NCBI GenBank assembly: GCA_942159475.1
Contig: OW804097.1
Coordinates: forward strand, 8,337,685 to 8,401,684
Origin: Sthenelais limicola
Lineage: Eukaryota; Annelida; Polychaeta; Phyllodocida; Sigalionidae
Direction of reading: 5' to 3'
DNA: 64,000 nt
Position numbers and translations under genes: made by a program
The notes under the pieces: generated by a model
The model's input: the letters and a program-made list of their open reading frames with translations, nothing else
What the model was told of the DNA's origin: nothing
The model's database searches: none
Part shown: positions 1 through 10,767 of the stretch, piece by piece
How the letters are laid out: each line of letters begins with the position of its first letter
Position numbering within the stretch: the first letter of the stretch is position 1

Positions 1-1689
1 TAATGGCGAAGGAAGAGGCCAAACACTGACAGCAGAGGCAGGGGGAGCGGGAGATATAATGGCAACAGATTTCTACTTATTAATGGAATATTAAAGACAC
101 ATACCCTATAGTCAACTTTTCCGCATACCATGCATATGCTATGTATACATCCATATCTCAGCAAATTAACATATTTAACTTCAAACATGTATACATAAGT
201 TGGACCCTTATTCAAGGTAATAAACAAGGTATCTCCCATTTTTGTACCCAAAGTACATTTAAAATAATTAGCAGGATTATTAGAAACATGCCATGCGTAT
301 GCATATACCATGCGTATGCCATTGTTTATAGAACTGGGAAATATTAGACAATTGTATATCATATATTCATAAAAATGGAAATTAATGCTAAGACGTCCCT
401 GCCGCTTTAAGTTAAGATTGTCAGAACATCTATAAGGGAATCTTTGACTGTTTGATATCACCTTTTTAAAAATATTCAGCTTAGCCTAGAAGACATTTTC
501 ATTAAGATGACCCATGGCAATAAAATATGATGTGTTACAGGCAATTGAGTCGGAGAACTTATATTATTCACTATCATATTTATATTATAAGAACCCTTGC
601 ACAAAATGTATTCATTCCTCAGGTTCTCAGTGCTTCAGGTAATATGAAAGTATTACCAACTTTGAGGACTGTGTATTGAATATATTCCTGGATATCTTAG
701 GTTATTCTGAGGTGTATATCTGACTAACTTTAAAACCAATTCAAATACTATAAGTCACCCTAGAATGTTTCTTGAAATTGCCAAGTTCAAATATGATTTT
801 TAGGAGTTTTACAACCCAAATACCTATACCATGGATATGCCTGAATATGCATACCGTGCGTATGCATGGAAGGAAAGAGAAATTCCCATTGGAAATAGAT
901 TAAGTTCTTGTACTTAATGGAAAATTATATAAAATAAAATTATCATGATTACATTATTATTATGGGTGTGATCTAAATTGCGCATAAAATGCGCATTCAA
1001 AATCGCGTCTAAATACTAATTATATGAATTTCATTGTCAGCAGGTGGCGCAACTGGTAACTGGGGTGCATTTACAATTTCTTTTTCCATGAAAGTGCGGC
1101 TAATAGACTTGTGTGACATTTATACCACTATACATATTCCACATCATGTACACAGGGATGCTATAAGTGACATACCTTATACTTAAAATTAGTTTAAATT
1201 TAGTTGATTGATGTGGAAAAATGTTTTGATCAAAATACCCCCCATCATTGCATACTTCATTACCTCTAGTAGACTGTGCCACCCAGATTTCAAGTAGAAC
1301 TGGAATAACCCTTCCCAGCAATGCAGCTGTCTAACAGGATGGAAATAATGATTAAATGATTGATGTATTACCATGAAGAATTAATCATGAGTAATTACGA
1401 ATGTTATTATTCGCCAAATAAAAGTAAGAAAATAAGTTGAAAATTGTGCATAGTTCATGCTCAATATCCCACTTAAAATGCCATAAGAATTTGCTGATTT
1501 TTGCACTTATATTGCGTTATATCCTTAGCATGACTATCTCGCAATCATAGCGCAATAAGCATTGCGCAAAAAGCGTCCACTCTCATCACGGAACTCTGGC
1601 GAGATGATTGCGCATTGAAAATCGCGTAGAAACGTGCCCATTTGCCCGTCGGGTTACCTTCCTTTTACCTGAAACACCTTCATTGACTG
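1..1689. other. Non-coding spacer with short palindromic repeats
   Basis: No gene is supported here. AT-rich DNA carries variants of the palindromic word ATGCGTATGCATA around 122-145, 286-320 and 826-872. The word GCGCATTNAAAATCGCGT occurs near 990-1010 and again near 1610-1632. These are probably subterminal parts of unidentified repeats. Confidence 0.5.
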
Positions 1690-1934
1690 TGTACCAAAGT
1701 TGCCTCCTTCCTGAATCTGCTGTACCTTGTTATTCTTGTCTTGAGTGATTGCTCACTCTTGCTGAGTCATTTGGACCTAAGCTGGGTCTGAGATTAACTG
1801 CTGGTTGGTCTGTGTGGTGGAATAAAGCCTGAGATACTAAAGCACTGTGTTACTGGTTTTACTTCCCCCTCGTTGAGATTGATAAGATTCGAACTTGGTT
1901 AGTGAACTAGTATTACTAGGCGGAAATCACTACA
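1690..1934 (+). repeat. Diverged LTR 3' part related to the gypsy LTR at 32188
   Basis: The segment shares the order of landmarks seen in the 3' half of the 604-bp LTR at 32188-32791: GTGG..AATAAAGC (AATAAA at 1821-1826), then ACTGGTTTTACTT, a GATTCGAAC word, and the terminal CACTACA at 1928-1934. Similarity is patchy and I cannot find a TGTAGTG start upstream, so this is read as a truncated old relative. Confidence 0.45.
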
Positions 1935-2539
1935 AACGTATTAATAGGCTTGGGTTATTATAACCACATATGAACCATAATATAAGCATGTATGTAAGGT
2001 GCATGCTGTGCTGACGAAATGTTTATTCCTTGCGAAATCATACCTGTGTTAATGTCTATATTTTATGTGAGTTTCGAGTTAAAATGATATATTGTCTATC
2101 TTATGTTGGCCACTTCAGAAATGTGTATGTATATGTATGTATAGGTTTTTATTTCCGGAAGTGTACATTTTCAATAATATAACAAATTTCAACACCGAAA
2201 AAGGGGGTGGGTCTCCTCTATGAAACCATAAGTCTTCCTGAGGGCCCCCTTTGGAAAAAATGGAGTTACGTTATTAAATTTATACAGTAGTAGTTGATAT
2301 ATAGATTGATGCTGCGACTACATTAATATGATAAACTATTATGGCAGTAATAATAACATAAACAGGACAAATACAAATTTCTTGGTAGTTTGCCTACCTC
2401 CTCACTTTTAACTGAGGTCTGGTACAGTACAGTACTTCTTTATGCTTTTGTTGATACATGGGGGTGTTGTAGCCAGTCGGTGAGTAGCATTCTGGCGAAC
2501 ACTGTGTCACCTCCTGACCACACTCCCTCTACATTTTTA
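1935..2539. other. Non-coding spacer
   Basis: AT-rich sequence with no supported gene or clear repeat. Confidence 0.5.
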
Positions 2540-4142
2540 CAGTTGCGGTTGGCATTCTGGCAAACACTGGCCCGTCTTTATAATTACAGTAACAGTAATA
2601 AGAGTGACATAATGACACAATGATATAATAATGCAATACAAAAATGCGACTGCAGTTTGTGTTAGGGAGAGAGAAGGGGCAGACAAGCTCCCTGTTACTG
2701 ACTGTTATTAGCCTGTGCTGGGTCCTCCAATCCTGAGTATGAAAAAAAGTTTTCTTCAAGGTATGCCTTGAGGTCAGGGATGGTGGGGCAGTTTCTACCT
2801 GCTTGTGGTAGCTTATTGAATAGGGATGGTGCCTGGATTAAGAAAGATTTTTTAATTCTCTCTGTTTTCGTCATAGGTATTTTTAACGTTTTACCATTGG
2901 CAAGATTGCGAAGATTTATTTTCCTGTTGTCAAGGTACTTCTCATCACAGCTCATCTCATGGGCTAGGAGGAGAAGGTGTGAGTCTCTTCTCTCATTGAG
3001 GAATGGTATTTTCATTTCGCTATGGAGATCCTTGGCACTATCTCTTTTATTAATTTTGAATGCTAGACGCAGGAATGAGTTTTGAATGGCCTGTAGTCTG
3101 TCTAAATGTCTCTTTTGGGCTGGAATATAGAATATGTCACAGAAGTCAAACACCGGGCGTACCATGGTTTTATATATCAAAAGTGTGTTTTTACTCGTAA
3201 GGGCACGGCTAATTTTGGCTGTGGCTTTAAGTCTCTTGATTGCCTGTTCGATTTTTGATATTATGTGGTATTCCAGATGATTATCTGGTATTCCAGATGA
3301 TTTCAAAATTTTGGTCTTTTGCATGATCTTGTAGACGGTATGATGTGCTACCTCTGGGAAATAGAATAGGGTGTCTGGTATTGCTGTCCTGTTTACATTT
3401 ATGTGAGTAGGTTGAACCTCGGTTTTCGGCAGGGGTATGATTTTGTCAGCTAATTTCTGACCTACTGAAGCGAAGAAGTTATTAAATTCATCTGATGCTT
3501 CAGAGTCGTTTAGAACCTCACCTTGTTCGTTTTTTAGCCTAATTTTGTCTTTGGGTTTTCGTTTTACAAGGGGTTATTAGTGGTTTCAGTATTTGCCACA
3601 ATTTTGTTGGGTCTTTAGAGTTTTTCGTCTAATTGTTCAGTTATGTAATCATTTTTTGCCCTGACGAGTCTCGAGTTCATTCTATTTCTGATAATTTTTG
3701 CATTTTCCCAGTCAGTCTCCTTTTTTGTGCGTCTTGCCTTTCTGAAGGCCCCATCTCTCTCCCCAGCCAACCGTCTCAACTCCCCTGTGTACCAAGGGGG
3801 CCTTACCCTCGCACCAGCAATCCGTCTAACAGGGCACATCACATAGATGTCTCTTTTATGGGTAATTTTTGATACAGCGCCTTTTAGTAATTCTATTGCT
3901 GCTGGTAAGCTTCCGCCTGGTGGGCGATATGTGTTCACGATTACTATTTGCTTTGAGTTTTGTTTCCGACACTTGATTACTTGTGCTTCTAGATCTTTTG
4001 TTTGTACATTTAGGTGGGATAGTATTTGGTCGTCTATTTCATATTCATCTTTTATATAAACCATCAGGCCACCTCCCTTTCTTTTGATTGCTCTGTCAGT
4101 TCTGCATTGCTGGTACGAAGGCACCTTGATCTGTCCATCCAA
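2540..4142 (-). pseudogene. Internally deleted CR1/L2-like LINE ORF2 relic
   Basis: Read on the minus strand, 4142 to about 3860 gives the C-terminal part of an apurinic-type endonuclease domain (GGGLMVYIKDEYE, then IVIVNTYRPPGG). About 3830-3610 gives the linker (RPPWYTGELRRLAGERD). About 3590-3330 continues the linker (KIRLKNEQGEV, SDEFNNFFASVGQKLADKI). At about 3290 it jumps to the post-RT C-terminal region (LLIYKTMVRPVFDFCDIFY, LDRLQAIQNSFLRLAF), which ends at 2695, followed by a 3' UTR. The whole palm domain of the reverse transcriptase is missing, with a duplicated ATTCCAGATGAT word at the join. Frame breaks separate the parts, so it is non-autonomous. Clade assignment by eye only. Confidence 0.75.
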
Positions 4143-6029
4143 GACCTGACTGTTAAGCCAGGTTTCCTGTATGGCCTGTATGGCGCAGTATTGGTGAGTG
4201 GATTATTTCTGAGAACTCGATCTATAGTGTATCATAATGTAATCATACGTTGTAATGAATTATTATATTTAAAGTTAATTTAGTATAGAGTAGCTCTGGG
4301 GTGTAAATGGTATTGAATATAAATTTGTAATCGGTTATATTTCGAGAATGAGACATACCCCATTGTGGAAATTAAAGGAATAAAAATGTTTTTACAAAAA
4401 CTTTATGTGGTGGGGCGGGGGGGGGGGGGGAGGGGTCGGAGATTTCATGATGTTTCCCCAAATGACATTCCCCCTGTAAATAATTGATGCTAAATCTGTA
4501 GAGATACAGAGATACATATCATTATACAACAGACAATGCTCGAAAATTCTTTTTCCACCAACTTCATATTGTTGAGGATTTAATTGATGAGTAGTTTGTT
4601 GGCGGGTAAATGTGTTCCCTCTCTTTACTTTCTCCTCTTACTTTCTCCTCTTTGCCTCTCTCTCAGAGAGAGAGAGAGAGAGAGAGAGGTTGTGGGGGGG
4701 GGGGAGGGGAAACGACACAGAGAGAGGGAGGAGGAGGATCAAACAAGCTCGAGCATTGCATTGGACATTTGACACTTATCGATTTACTCTCATTGATTAA
4801 ACACCACCCAGACATGGCCTGGAAAAAGAGTGCTTTATTGACAGAATGGATTGATGACAATTCCACCTCAGAAGTGTACATAGAACGTCATGATGGCTTC
4901 ACAAACAATTCACAGACTTCACCATCTATTTTATAGGAAGTGAGTGAGGTTAGGTATACACAAATATAGATCAGTGTCTGGATATGAAACTCATACAAGT
5001 ATACATACTGGTCACAAGCTCAAGTTTAATGACAAAATCTAATTCTATATAGGGAAAAAATATATCATAGTTTTGTCAGATTTCCGGGATTTTCCCCCAA
5101 AAGTATTCAAGGAGGTGTGAGGTCTTAATCATTTGAATCAACCAATTTTGGGACAAATGTATACAGATTTATCATTAAAATGCAATTAAAATCAGAAGTT
5201 TGTATCCTGTGGTGCAATAAATTATTATGACTTTGGACTGCACCAACTTGAAGTTAATTACAGAATGTCTAGCTTAGATACATAATGTATCTTTGTCGAT
5301 GAATGACATACCAATCTGGTAATGTCTGGATAATTCTCACATTAACAGCAATGCAGCAATTCTCTGTCTATTGGTGAATATTACTCACATGACATGGCCT
5401 CAATGTATTTGTCACATGTTGGTACAATCGACAGTACACACAGATGTCCTAGACAAGGATCAATAAGGAGAAAGTTTGTATCTCCAGCGGCTTGATCTCT
5501 CTTCCTACCACTTTACTACATACTGTAAACGTATTAATGTTCGCGCAGTATTTATTTTTTCGCTATTTTCAGACACCCATCTTTGTGCGGGAAAATAAAT
5601 CCTGCATGAAAGGTATAATTATTGCATAAATAATGTGTGGGACTTCCTTGCTGTGCGAATTTAATTCCCCGCGATGGTAGACATTAAGAGGAGAAATATA
5701 AGGTCTTAGGCAATAATCCCAGCAATGTCACAAACAATGAAGTAGAAACTCTGTCTAACTACATACTGTATAGCAGGAAAATGTCCATGGCACAATTAAA
5801 ATATGACCACTTGGAGGAAAATATTCCATTTTAAAGTTCTAAATTCGAATTCAATGAATCAAAAGTCATAATCACTTGGGACTTTTCACTTGGGACTATT
5901 CTGGCTCCTACTATCTATCTTAAGTCTCATGAACAAAGTGTAGTGCCTGCTATCAATTATCTCAGTGAATAATTAAAAATAACAACACTTGAAACAACAC
6001 AGGTCTCCGAATCCTTGCTAGCTTCACTG
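4143..6029. other. Spacer with simple repeats and a GC-cored palindromic repeat
   Basis: A G-run lies at about 4411-4436. A CT run followed by a GA run (about 4655-4690) can fold on itself. Around 5515-5690 is a partly palindromic segment running from TACTGTAAACG to TTAATTCCCCGCGAT; the word AATTTCCCCGCGAT recurs near 55495 and 55968. No gene is supported. Confidence 0.45.
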
Positions 6030-6035
6030 TTTATT
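6030..6035 (-). promoter_or_regulatory. Candidate poly(A) signal of the GPCR gene
   Basis: AATAAA on the minus strand about 340 bases past the GPCR stop codon. It is the clearest hexamer in the 3' flank, but its use cannot be shown. Confidence 0.3.
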
Positions 6036-6374
6036 AATGTCACCCAGACATTTAGCACATAAACAACCTACAGTGTACAGTATAAGAATAATATCATGTA
6101 TTATAAAAAGGGATATAAACAAGTAAAACAGCAAATGAAGACTAGACATAAAAATGAAAAATATACAATATAAAACCCAGGTAGCGACATATAGCGCTAA
6201 CTCCTTGCAGTAGGAGGTAAAGACAGCTCGCGTACAGCCCAGCTGGCCAAGACCGGGAGCTGGCTGGCTTGACCCGGGAGCTGAGTGGCTGGCTAACGGT
6301 GCCAGGCCAGAGCAGAGACAACTGCTCTGACTCCAAAGTCCCTAACAAAGTCCCTAACTTAGGGTGTAGCACTA

Positions 6375-7484
6375 TTAGTATTTAACCGACTGTGAACTGG
6401 CACTTATCTGGCTGAGTTGACTCATTGATGTGGCATGTAATACAGTGGGAGATCTTGATGGGTTTCTACAACATGAAAGCATTGCAACCAATTCTGCCCT
6501 GAACTGAGAACCACTGATGGAGTACAGCAGAAAGTTGATGGCATGATTAGAGACCCGCACAACTGATAAAACAACAAGGATGAGGTAAGCAGAATCTCCA
6601 GAGTCCATTATATATAATTCAATATGCCGAAATAACCCATAAGGAAGAGTGAGTATAATGAAGAAAAAGCCATTGACCACCAGCATAATGGTAATGCTAT
6701 TATCCCTCGCCCATTGTGACTTTCCTGAGAGATTATTTCTCTTTCTAGAAGCTCTGACTAGAGCCCAGATTATGATGATGTTACAAACACAAATTGCCAT
6801 TGCTGGTATGATTGAATAGACCAATACTCCCAAAATTCCAATAATGTTATCATAAAGCCCACGGCCTGCCGAACAGGAAGATTGCCTGCCTGTGGTGTTA
6901 TATTTAACAATAAGATGGAGGTTAACTATTAGGAAAAGCAAGCATATTGATGAGGACACAATAATAGCCTTTTTCTTGGTGCACCAAACCTTTGCTTTAT
7001 GTGGAACACATACTGCAATACATCTTTCAACACTCAATGCAACAAGAAGCCATGAACTTATCCAGGGGAGGCTAATGTGCAGCCACACATGGATCTTACA
7101 GGCCCAGTCTTCAGCCAAAGACCTAAAACCTGCCCGATCCTCAAAAACAGCTATCGTGTTCTGATTTATCCACAAGAAAATTGTGTCCACCACAGCAAGT
7201 GTTCTCATATAAATGGAAACACTCATGTGAGAGAGTTTCTTCCTGCTGAGAACAAAGAGAACAAGTACATTTCCAATAGTTCCAAAAGCTATCAGGACAA
7301 TTATATAACTGAGAAGCACTGAAAAGGGAAAACCATTCATTCCTCCAATACCTGTGTCATTCCAAGTTACAGAACTGTTTAATCCATCAAACCTGCCTCC
7401 ATATGGAAAAGTCACATTCTCTGTAGTTTCTTTATCCCCATGTTTATCTGTAGGGATATTTCTAGTTGTGTTGATCCAAATCAT
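6375..7484 (-). CDS. Rhodopsin-like (class A) peptide-type GPCR, single exon
   Basis: A 369-residue seven-transmembrane receptor of the plasma membrane, expected to couple an extracellular, probably peptide, ligand to G proteins. The start is the ATG at 7484; the frame is open a further eight codons upstream without an ATG. The N-terminus (about 55 residues) has four N-glycosylation sequons and no clear signal peptide. TM1 has GNVLVLF, TM2 LAVVD, TM3 begins at the conserved Cys of CKIHVWL and ends VERCIAV (ERC in place of DRY), TM5 has the usual Pro (YSIIPA), TM6 LTLPYG, TM7 NHAINFLLY (NFLLY in place of NPxxY), and a CC pair near the tail could be palmitoylated. This pattern is common in invertebrate FMRFamide/TRH-receptor-like families (established knowledge), but the ligand is unknown. 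Length and intact frame argue for a working gene; a retrocopy origin is possible as there is no intron. Confidence 0.88.
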   Translation of the reverse strand: MIWINTTRNIPTDKHGDKETTENVTFPYGGRFDGLNSSVTWNDTGIGGMNGFPFSVLLSYIIVLIAFGTIGNVLVLFVLSRKKLSHMSVSIYMRTLAVVDTIFLWINQNTIAVFEDRAGFRSLAEDWACKIHVWLHISLPWISSWLLVALSVERCIAVCVPHKAKVWCTKKKAIIVSSSICLLFLIVNLHLIVKYNTTGRQSSCSAGRGLYDNIIGILGVLVYSIIPAMAICVCNIIIIWALVRASRKRNNLSGKSQWARDNSITIMLVVNGFFFIILTLPYGLFRHIELYIMDSGDSAYLILVVLSVVRVSNHAINFLLYSISGSQFRAELVAMLSCCRNPSRSPTVLHATSMSQLSQISASSQSVKY

Positions 7485-8148
7485 GTTGATTCTAGAGTAA
7501 ATTCCCAAAGTTGTTTTAAACTTCTCTGTGTGTTGAATACATCTGCATGGAGAAGTGAGCAGTTCTAATGGTCTTGCAGCATCGCAGGTAGGATCAATGC
7601 TTCACAAGCTCATGCAGCATCAGAGGTAGGATCACCTTCAGGCAAAACAACAAAATAGACTTTTTCCTATTAACAGCCCTACACCCTTGGAAAGAACTAC
7701 CCAAACTTTAAACAAAATTGACCTTGCCTATGTGATGCATAGTCATGAAACTCATGAAAATGTATTTTTCTCTTGTTTAAAACACCTATTCGTATTGACC
7801 CCACCTACCACCCCTCTTATTGGCATATCTTAGATATCAGTATTTAGTTTATGGTCAATTCATCAACTATAGAGCAAGCCCGTATCATAAAACCTATACA
7901 TGCATGTCATTGCCTAGCAGCCTACCAGCCAGTGGGCCTCTATTTAAATTATGTTGATCTATATGCTAGACACTATTTTCTCACCCTCCTCCCTAATGCA
8001 AACAGCTTATTATTCTAATTTTAATTAAAAGTGCTTTGATTATTATATGTTGTTGCTAACGAGAGGTCTGGTAGATCAAGTTGTTGAAGCAACAGGTATG
8101 AAAGATTCCTTCCATTTCAGAAATTGGGAGGAGGATAGGCAATAACTT
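7485..8148. other. 5' flank of the GPCR gene
   Basis: No coding sequence is supported. It would contain the promoter and 5' UTR of the minus-strand receptor. No firm TATA box could be assigned. Confidence 0.4.
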
Positions 8149-8486
8149 CAATAAGGGATTTGCATGTGTGCATGCTTGTCACAGTGCATAATGGGATGAA
8201 TTCTGTTGAAATCTGACATACAAATATTTAGCAACATTTTTATCGAAAATTGCAAGAATGTTTTCACCAATATCAAGTCTAAATGATCTATAAGAATCTA
8301 TAAATCTATAAAAATGGGGAATTATGTCATGGAATCATGTATAACACATGTATATTTATATTACAGTATTAATAAGTATTCCATGCTGAACATGACATGT
8401 TTTCTATAGATTTTACACTGTACCATTAGTCCCATAATTCCATGCGAATCAATACTCGAAATGGCGGCTATGCAAATCCCCTATTG
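8149..8486. mobile_element. MITE-like element, family C, copy 1
   Basis: Ends form an inverted repeat: CAATAAGGGATTTGCATGTG on the left and TGCAAATCCCCTATTG on the right. A second copy lies at 49571-49911, sharing TTAGCAAC, TTGCAAGAATGTTTT, ATGCTGAACAT and ACATGTTTTCTAT. No coding capacity. Confidence 0.65.
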
Positions 8487-8555
8487 GCTACACTACAGAG
8501 GTATCCAATATGCGGTGGAAGGTTTTGCACCATGGACAAATAACTGCAATTTACA

Positions 8556-8585
8556 GCACCTGTCTATGACGTCATAGACAGGTGC
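8556..8585. repeat. Perfect 30-bp palindrome with a CRE-type core
   Basis: GCACCTGTCTATGAC is followed directly by its own reverse complement, with no spacer. The centre is TGACGTCA, the cAMP-response element consensus. It could extrude as a cruciform or bind a dimeric bZIP factor; no function is shown. Confidence 0.85.
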
Positions 8586-8916
8586 ACGTACAGGAATCCA
8601 GGTGTGATGTCAGACAAACACCTGGAATTTACACCCATCATTAAAAGTAAACACTGGGCTGGAACAATTGCAGGTCATACAGCTCAATTATGGTTAATAA
8701 GTGGGATCCCACATTATAATACTGGTTTCTGGGCATTGATATTGTCAGAATCAATCAGTAATTTCTTTCCCGCTCTCCAGAAGCCCTACCTTGGGTGCCT
8801 CCATAATGTTAGTTGAATGACACTGCTAGGGGCTTTGTTACTACCTGTGGTCACGGTCCAGAAATTTTACCCGCTAGTACTTTTGCTTGCTGTACTTATT
8901 AGTTTTTGTTCTTATA

Positions 8917-10765
8917 GGGGGCCATCCACAAATGACGTCATGCCCTAGGGGGGGAGGGGGGGTTGAGTTTCTATGACAAGGCATGACAATGGGGGGAGGG
9001 GGGGTCAACTCATGTATGACATCATGTTTTTATATTTTTTCAATCAAAAGACTACCATGATGGGGAAACTTGGGCTCTAAGAAAACTTCATTTGTAATAC
9101 ATCTTAGAATAGAAGATTACTGGACGCATGCTTCTATGGCCTCAATATCTAGAAATATATCCAGATCATTTCGTTTTTCTTGAATATCAAACTTCAACAA
9201 TGGCACCATGTGAAAACAACCCTAATGGATATTGTGTTTTTTTTTTCTATAATAATTTAAATAATGTATTGGCCTTAAACTTAACTTTAGAAATAAATGA
9301 ATAAAAACAGGTGTAATGTAACTTGAGTGGTAGCCTTAGACTGCATTTATTAAAGTGGCAAAGGTCACTGGGAATAAGAATCGGGATTTGTGTAAAATAT
9401 AACAAGAATTTAGTTCAAGCTATATCAGGTGTTCTCAAACTCATTTCAAATTGTTTCTACTTATCCTGGGTTGCTTTTTATCATAATTAGTCAATGCCAG
9501 ATGACTACAGTGAAGGCATGACATGGTTTCATTTTGAAACAGTAAACAGTAACTAGGTCATAATGACGCACTGACACAGGACGTCACATAAATGTACGCA
9601 AACCTCCGCAGCAGGAAACTTGCATGTATCAGTTTGTTTTATATGTTTAAACCTATATCCACTTCATTAAAATAATTTCAATATGCTGATTTTTGGTAAG
9701 AAATGCACCCCATAGGCTTTGGGCAGATTGAATACACATATATACATCCAGTGAGAGAGAGTAGTTACGGCATATAGATTTGTTTATATCATGATGTTCG
9801 CTCTGACAATGCATCAATGACGGCCGTTATGGAATGTGTACTTGCGTAACGGCCATGCTGTACCCGGGTCATTTTGGTCTGGCAGACCAATATAATTTTC
9901 AACAGGAGGATTTGGAAAATACCAAAGAAATAAGTGTTTTTATGATCAAATATGGTAAGCCATGGGTAAAGGAAGTTCTATTGTACTGAATTTCTGTAAT
10001 TTTGACCAAACTCTCATAAATGTGTTTTGCGATCGGCAAGTGCCACTTTAAATAAATAAAGTCTATAATATATATCATGAAGAGAAGTGGTCATGGAACT
10101 GACCCCTGTGAGACTACACTGACTTTATCTTGTTTAAAGCCTTGGATGCACTATGTTCCATTACTACATCCTAAAATATAGCCTCCATAACTTTGCACAA
10201 TATGTAAGTCAGATTTAATGGGTTTTTTAAATTATACCACTGCCAAACCCTTTGGGGCGCCCTGTAACAGCCTAAGAATCAAAGGATCAATGAACCATCT
10301 GGTCAAATTTTGTCCAGCCCCAGTGATTAATAGGCCACTCACATATTCAGTGAGTGTGTGATTAACCCCTATCTCTGTGCACATGTGCAACTCATTAGAC
10401 CCACATACATCGGTGGGTAGAAAACTAATCTTAACATAGTGGTCGATAATGTACTAAATGAATTTGTAAAGTAGCCTATTCAAGTTCAGGGGCTTAGTTT
10501 TTTAATATGGAGATTTCAATGTTGTGGATCATAGTTCTAATAATGGGGTCTGCATATTTTATTGAAATGCTATACCTAATTGATTATAAGCTTTTTTAAA
10601 AGGGGGAGTCGTGTTTGTATGGAGGGGGGGGGGGTGCTGCAAACATGACGTCATTTTGTATCATTTTTAAGGGGGGGTCTGGAACAGTGTGACAAAACAT
10701 GACATGGGGGGGAGGGGGGGTAAAAAATGGCCAAAAAAAGCATGACGTCATTTGTGGATGGCCCC
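8917..10765. mobile_element. 1.85-kb terminal-inverted-repeat element with TA target duplication
   Basis: The left end GGGGGCCATCCACAAATGAC and the right end, read in reverse complement, GGGGCCATCCACAAATGACG match over about 27 bases, both followed by TCATGC. TA flanks both sides (8915-8916 and 10766-10767). Subterminal G-runs and CATGACRTCA-type words occur on both sides (8945-9025 and 10620-10720). No transposase frame is visible, so it is non-autonomous or a composite; a LINE fragment lies inside at about 10060. The TA duplication would suit several DNA transposon superfamilies. Confidence 0.6.
10060..10135 (-). pseudogene. LINE reverse transcriptase fragment
   Basis: On the minus strand the sequence reads SQGSVP, a stop, then PLLFMIYIID. 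This corresponds to the conserved non-LTR RT segment usually seen as GVPQGSVLGPLLFxxYIND. Only this short stretch is convincing. Confidence 0.5.
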
Positions 10766-10767
10766 TA

